Shown: piece by piece, positions 22,460 to 22,537 of the stretch
How the letters are laid out: every line of letters starts with the position of its first letter
Numbering within the stretch: the stretch's first letter is position 1
Source of the DNA: Hyphomicrobiales bacterium
GTDB taxonomy: Bacteria; Pseudomonadota; Alphaproteobacteria; Rhizobiales; Xanthobacteraceae
Reading direction: 5' to 3'
Assembly: GCA_003133345.1 (NCBI GenBank)
Contig: PKXB01000021.1
Coordinates: forward strand, 1 to 22,537
Length of the DNA: 22,537 nucleotides
Program-made: the position numbers and the translations under genes
The notes under the pieces: model-generated
The model's database searches: none
What the model was told of the DNA's origin: nothing
Seen by the model: only the letters and a program-made list of their open reading frames with translations

Positions 22460-22486
22460 ATGGTCACACGAAGAGAAGCGACCGCT
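22460..22486 (+). pseudogene. Start of a further pao-operon gene, apparently cut by an insertion sequence
   Basis: AAAGGAG lies 7 bp before an ATG at 22460, the strongest ribosome site in the pao region, 50 bp after paoB. Nine codons read MVTRREATA, with a TRRE motif that could begin a Tat signal. At 22487 the insertion-sequence terminal repeat begins; the frame continues open to the window edge, but its residues (CVYRKFDSG onward) would be encoded by the element. Product unknown. Only the first nine codons are available, so both the gene and its interruption are inferred. Confidence 0.45.
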
Positions 22487-22509
22487 TGTGTGTACCGAAA
22501 ATTCGATTC
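22481..22509 (-). repeat. Terminal inverted repeat, right copy
   Basis: Inverted partner of 85-113, 26 of 29 positions matching, with TGTGTGTACCGAAAATT (22487-22503) identical. Reading rightward it starts with TG, as the left end of an element lying beyond the window would. Confidence 0.75.
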
Positions 22510-22537
22510 AGGATGGACGCGGAGAACAGACGGGATA
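22487..22537 (+). mobile_element. Left end of a second, related insertion sequence
   Basis: Starts with the terminal repeat shared with 85-113 and runs off the window. An ATG at 22513 could be the start of its transposase, but only eight codons are visible and no clear ribosome site precedes it. Relative to the element at 1-107 this would be a copy in the same orientation (right end of one, left end of the other). Bases beyond 22509 show no match to the left element's end, as expected for opposite ends. Confidence 0.55.

Overview
This 22.5 kb, high-GC window reads as an alphaproteobacterial (probably Hyphomicrobiales-like) hydrogen-oxidation locus joined to a periplasmic molybdenum aldehyde oxidoreductase operon. 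The taxonomic guess rests on base composition and on the hupE/hupK/hypX accessory set; no rRNA or other marker is present.

Layout. Positions 1-107 hold the end of an insertion sequence (transposase C-terminus plus terminal repeat). From 9193 down to 197 on the minus strand lies a tightly overlapping maturation operon, hupK-hypA-hypB-hypF-hypC-hypD-hypE-hypX, which makes and inserts the Ni-Fe(CN)2CO cofactor. Diverging from it is hupE (9440-10039, +), a nickel permease. From 16441 down to 10120 (minus) lies the structural operon hybO-hybA-hybB-hybC-hybD-hupF/hybG-hybE. It encodes a membrane-bound group 1c-type (E. coli Hyd-2-like) [NiFe] hydrogenase with Tat-exported small subunit and ferredoxin subunit, the HybB membrane subunit, a maturation protease and chaperones. 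Upstream of it, on the same strand, is an FNR-type regulator (17278-16547). On the plus strand follow a membrane-anchored c-type cytochrome (17613-18050) and a paoA-paoC-paoB operon (18401-22409) for a Tat-exported molybdenum/FAD/Fe-S aldehyde dehydrogenase. A further gene starting at 22460 appears to be cut after nine codons by a second insertion-sequence end at about 22487.

How it fits together. The regulator carries an FNR-type recognition helix (E203, S206, R207) and four cysteines placed like an Fe-S sensor. Sites of the form TTGA(T/C)-N4-(A/G)TCAA, or a weaker variant, lie in all four intergenic regions that should drive the hyp, hupE, hyb, cytochrome and pao genes (9275, 16502, 17508, 18235). 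My main proposal is that this is one oxygen-responsive regulon coupling H2 oxidation and periplasmic aldehyde oxidation, possibly through the shared cytochrome c. That cytochrome has Lys where class I cytochromes have their axial Met.

Other points: HypX, the aerobic CO-ligand enzyme, accompanies a hydrogenase whose proximal cluster has the standard four cysteines rather than the six of O2-tolerant enzymes. The structural module is Hyb-type while the accessory genes are Hup-type. The block is flanked by matching terminal repeats of what look like two related insertion sequences.
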